A stretch of 8,947 nt of DNA from NCBI GenBank assembly GCA_038222915.1, contig JBBRHH010000231.1, forward strand, positions 1 to 8,947. Reading direction: 5' to 3'. Numbering within the stretch: position 1 is the stretch's first letter; each line of letters begins with the position of its first letter. Below the pieces are notes generated by a model. That model saw only the letters and a list, made by a program, of their open reading frames with translations. It searched no databases and was not told the DNA's origin. Source of the DNA: JBBRHH01 sp038222915 (GTDB taxonomy: Bacteria > Planctomycetota > Phycisphaerae > Tepidisphaerales > Tepidisphaeraceae). Shown here piece after piece: positions 6,410 to 8,947 of the stretch. Position numbers and translations under genes: made by a program.

Positions 6410-6451
6410 GTTTCCTTTAGGTTTCGGGCAGAACGTTAAAAGGAATATCCG
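6410..6451. promoter_or_regulatory. Short divergent intergenic region with a ribosome binding site for each gene
   Basis: These 42 bases separate two divergent start codons. AAAAGGA (6438-6444) lies seven bases before the peptidase ATG, and AAAGGA on the minus strand (6413-6418) lies three bases before the ABC ATPase ATG. With so little space, at least one promoter must extend into a coding region. A weak candidate for the peptidase is TTGATG (6395-6400), a 17-base spacer and TAGGTT (6418-6423). I see no convincing minus-strand promoter. Confidence 0.45.
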
Positions 6452-8164
6452 ATGACCGCAAGCACGCCTGTCCGCCGCTATGTCCCGCAGCAAATCGATC
6501 TCGCCGATTGGTCGAAGCTTTCGCCGATGTACAACGATCTGCTGGATCGGCCGATTGGTTCCGCGGGGGAGTTGGAACGGTGGCTGCTCGATTTTTCGGA
6601 GTTGACGGCTGCCGTCGATGAATACGGCAGCCGGCGGTACATCGAGAAGAGCTGTCATACGGATGATGCGGAGATCGAGAAGGCGTTTTTGCATTTTGTC
6701 GAGAACATCGAGCCGGAGACCAAACCGGTCTCTTTCAAGCTGCAGAAGAAGTTCCTGGAATCGCCGTATCGCGCGGAGCTTTCCGATCGGCGGTATTTCA
6801 TTCTTGGCCGGCAATGGCAGGCCGAGGTGGATGTTTATCGTGATGAGAACGTTGCGCTCGAGACGGAGTCGACGAAGCTGATCAACGAATACGACAAGCT
6901 GAGCGGCGCCATGATGGTGAGCTTTCGGGGGCAGGAGTACACGCTGCAACAGATCGGGAAGTTTCTGGAGCAGACGGATCGGCCAACGCGGGAGGAGGCG
7001 TGGAAGCTGAGCTCGAGCCGGCGTCTGGTGGATCGCGAGCGGCTGGAAGAGATCTTTGATGCGTTGCTGGTGATCCGGCAGAAGATCGCGCTGAATGCGG
7101 ATTGCAGTGACTACCGGGCGTATATGTGGAAATCGTTGAAGCGGTTTGACTATACGCCGGAGGATTGTCTGCGATTTGCGGATGCGATCGCGGAGGCTTG
7201 TGTGCCGCTCGTGGCGGAGTTGGATCGCGAGCGGCGCGAGGATATGAAGATCGAGGCGCTTCGGCCGTGGGATACGGCGGTCGATCCGAAAGGGAGATCG
7301 CCGCTGCATCCGTTTGATGAGAAGCAGGTGGACGTTTTTGTCGACAAGGTGAAGGAGATTTTCAGCCGGCTTTCGCCGCAACTGGCGGAACAATTTGAGT
7401 CGCTGCGCAGCCGGGACAATCTGGATCTGGCGAGCCGGAAGGGGAAGCAGCCGGGCGGTTATCAATCGACGCTCGAAGAGGTGAAGGAGCCGTTCATCTT
7501 TATGAACTCGGCGGGGCTGCAGCGCGATGTGGAGACGCTGTTGCATGAAGGGGGTCATGCTTTTCATGCGATCGCGGCCGGCGATGAGCCGCTGGTTTTT
7601 CTTCGGCATGCTCCGATGGAATTTTGTGAAGTGGCGAGTATGAGCATGGAGCTGTTGGGGAGCGATCACTTCAATGTGTTTTACAATGAGGCCGACGCGG
7701 CCCGGGCGAAGCGCACGCTGCTGGAAGGGATCATCCGGTTCCTGCCGTGGATGACGACGATCGATTCTTTTCAGCACTGGATCTATACGCATCCGGGCCA
7801 CTCGCGCGAGGAGCGGAAGGCGGAGTGGCTGCGGCTTCTCAATCGATTTTCGAGCAAGCTGGATTGGAGCGGCCACGAGGCGACGCGCGAGTCGATGTGG
7901 CAGAAACAGCTGCATCTTTACCATGTGCCGTTCTATTACATCGAGTATGGAATCGCGCAGCTTGGCGCGCTGCAGCTTTGGATGAAGTCGCGGGAGGACA
8001 CGCGGCGGGCGCTGGCGAACTATCGCGCTGGGCTGAAACTGGGCGGCACCCGGCCTTTGCCGGAACTGTTTGCGGCGGCCGGCATTGCCTTTGATGTTTC
8101 CGAGCGCACGCTTCGGCCGCTGATGACGGCCGTGGGTGAAGAGCTTGAACGACTTCCGCGCTAG
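6452..8164 (+). CDS. M3 family oligoendopeptidase (PepF-like zinc metallopeptidase)
   Basis: A 570-residue cytoplasmic zinc peptidase of family M3, expected to cleave short peptides in intracellular peptide turnover. The active site is LLHEGGHAFHA: His365, Glu366 and His369 form the HEXXH motif. The third zinc ligand is probably Glu393 in the EFCEVASMSMELL segment, 24 residues later, as the family requires. The C-terminal catalytic region also shows QHWIYTHPGHS and the LYHVPFYYIEYGIAQLGALQ stretch, where conserved His and Tyr residues contact substrate. The N-terminal helical half has a LLDFSELTAAVDEYGSRRYI segment. Length fits oligoendopeptidase F-like members (about 560-600). There is no signal peptide. 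The ATG at 6452 has AAAAGGA seven bases upstream. The gene contains no TTA, CTA or TCA codon, in line with strong GC-rich codon preference. It converges with the right-edge gene, with six bases between stop codons. Substrate preference is not readable. Confidence 0.93.
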   Translation: MTASTPVRRYVPQQIDLADWSKLSPMYNDLLDRPIGSAGELERWLLDFSELTAAVDEYGSRRYIEKSCHTDDAEIEKAFLHFVENIEPETKPVSFKLQKKFLESPYRAELSDRRYFILGRQWQAEVDVYRDENVALETESTKLINEYDKLSGAMMVSFRGQEYTLQQIGKFLEQTDRPTREEAWKLSSSRRLVDRERLEEIFDALLVIRQKIALNADCSDYRAYMWKSLKRFDYTPEDCLRFADAIAEACVPLVAELDRERREDMKIEALRPWDTAVDPKGRSPLHPFDEKQVDVFVDKVKEIFSRLSPQLAEQFESLRSRDNLDLASRKGKQPGGYQSTLEEVKEPFIFMNSAGLQRDVETLLHEGGHAFHAIAAGDEPLVFLRHAPMEFCEVASMSMELLGSDHFNVFYNEADAARAKRTLLEGIIRFLPWMTTIDSFQHWIYTHPGHSREERKAEWLRLLNRFSSKLDWSGHEATRESMWQKQLHLYHVPFYYIEYGIAQLGALQLWMKSREDTRRALANYRAGLKLGGTRPLPELFAAAGIAFDVSERTLRPLMTAVGEELERLPR

Positions 8165-8170
8165 CATGTG

Positions 8171-8947
8171 TTATCTCGAAACTGAATAGACCTTCCCGTC
8201 GCTGGTGCCGACGATCAACTTGTCTCCAGTCGTTGCCATTGCGCCGATGTCGTTGGGCATCTGCAGTTGACTCACTACCTTCCCATCTGCATCCGTGAGC
8301 TTGAGGGTTCCACCCCAGTAGGCGATCGCGACGCCCTTGTTGAAGGGGACGGCAGTTTTGAGCAGCCGGTCCGGCGTCAGGATCTTTGATGCGGTGGCCA
8401 TGGCGGTTGCATCCGGCTTGCTGGCTTCGGCTTCAACCAATTCGGCCTTGGAACCGGTTACTTTTCCGTCAGCGCTGAGGGAGGTGCGCGTGCCGTCTGC
8501 ACTCAGCACGCTGAGTGTGTCTCCACTGGTGATCGAGACTACGCGATCGGTTACATTTACTACCCATGCGATTTTTAGTGAAGGCGCGGCGGTGGCCTTT
8601 GATGCGCCGGTCAGGGTGGAGGATTCCGGCAGGGTGAACTTTGTGAGCGGATCCATTCCCTGCACGGCTTCGTAGAGCGTTCCGACGGCCTCGCTCATGC
8701 CGGTCTCGTCGTAGGCGATGACGGTGATCGATTCGCGGCCGAGGCCGACGGCATCGCGCTGCCAGGCGATGTAGCCCTTGCCGGTTCCGGGGAATTCTTT
8801 GCTGGGCGCGTAGGGGAGAAAGAGGCCTTCGCGAACGACTTTCAGCACCGCGTTGTCTTCGGGCGTGCCGACGAGAATGGCTTGTCCGGGAAGATCAAAA
8901 CCGACGTTCTTCGGATTGGCGTCGGCGGGCTTCTTTGTGCCGCCGTC
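8171..8947 (-). CDS. Unrecognised protein with propeller-like C-terminus (5' end cut by window)
   Basis: The frame is open to the right edge, so about 259 C-terminal residues are seen and the start is missing. I do not recognise the family. The first visible part has QAILVGTPEDNAVLKVV, FPGTGKGYIAWQRD and ESITVIAYDETGMSEAVGTLYEAV. This pattern resembles the non-catalytic alpha/beta domain that precedes some glycosidase catalytic domains, or similar carbohydrate-related modules, and is weak evidence. After an Ala/Ser/Thr-rich stretch, the C-terminal half has repeated short beta-strand units with D-G turns (TLSVLSADGTRTSLSADGKV, LKLTDADGKVVSQL, LIVGTSDGKVYSVSR) typical of PQQ- or WD-like propeller blades. 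It has no catalytic motif that I can name. A GTG at 8846-8848 could be miscalled as the start, but coherent coding continues upstream. It converges with the peptidase gene. An exported or periplasmic role would fit but cannot be checked without the N-terminus. Confidence 0.75.
   Translation of the reverse strand, partial: DGGTKKPADANPKNVGFDLPGQAILVGTPEDNAVLKVVREGLFLPYAPSKEFPGTGKGYIAWQRDAVGLGRESITVIAYDETGMSEAVGTLYEAVQGMDPLTKFTLPESSTLTGASKATAAPSLKIAWVVNVTDRVVSITSGDTLSVLSADGTRTSLSADGKVTGSKAELVEAEASKPDATAMATASKILTPDRLLKTAVPFNKGVAIAYWGGTLKLTDADGKVVSQLQMPNDIGAMATTGDKLIVGTSDGKVYSVSR

Noticed and set aside
6410..8167. Very long open frame (about 585 codons) antisense to the M3 peptidase, joined in frame to the ABC ATPase
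   Set aside because: It is in codon register with the peptidase, and stays open only because that gene has no TTA, CTA or TCA codons. Its translation is Arg/Leu/Pro/His-rich with no recognisable domain, and the ABC ATPase has a proper start at 6407-6409.

Overview
The window looks like a piece of a fairly GC-rich bacterial chromosome. The protein styles are most reminiscent of Planctomycetes or relatives: an M3 oligoendopeptidase beside a lone ABC ATPase, a stand-alone LON substrate-binding domain protein, and glycosyltransferases carrying an extra Rossmann-like domain. This assignment rests on remembered resemblance only; the window has no rRNA or other marker gene. I see no tRNA, rRNA, CRISPR array, insertion sequence or phage gene. 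Every stretch longer than about 120 bases is covered by a credible gene.

Layout. (1) Positions 1-3111, plus strand: three tightly packed glycosyltransferase genes form the end of a surface-glycan or exopolysaccharide cluster that continues to the left. They are a GT4 enzyme cut by the window edge, then two GT2 enzymes. The first and third carry a C-terminal Rossmann-like domain after the catalytic part. (2) Positions 3113-6409, minus strand: five co-directional genes, in transcription order ABC ATPase, secreted GlcG/HbpS-like heme-binding-family protein, LON-domain protein, gamma-glutamylcyclotransferase-like protein, and DUF4186 protein. Gaps are 24 to 120 bases. They look like a loose string of housekeeping or accessory genes, not one dedicated pathway. 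(3) Positions 6452-8164, plus strand: an M3-family zinc oligoendopeptidase, divergent from the ABC ATPase with only 42 bases between start codons. (4) Positions 8171-8947, minus strand: the C-terminal part of an unrecognised protein with a propeller-like repeat end, convergent with the peptidase and cut by the right edge.

How the genes fit together. The three glycosyltransferases very likely act in one glycan assembly pathway. The middle block has no obvious shared pathway. The ABC ATPase has no permease or binding protein in view, and a link to the neighbouring exported HbpS-like protein is only a guess. The two convergent junctions (1 base and 6 bases) leave no room for intrinsic terminators.

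I found no convincing new biological system. The points most worth a second look are the repeated glycosyltransferase-plus-Rossmann fusion, the apparent loss of the catalytic glutamate in the cyclotransferase-like protein, the Cys/His-rich core of the DUF4186 protein, and the unidentified protein at the right edge.
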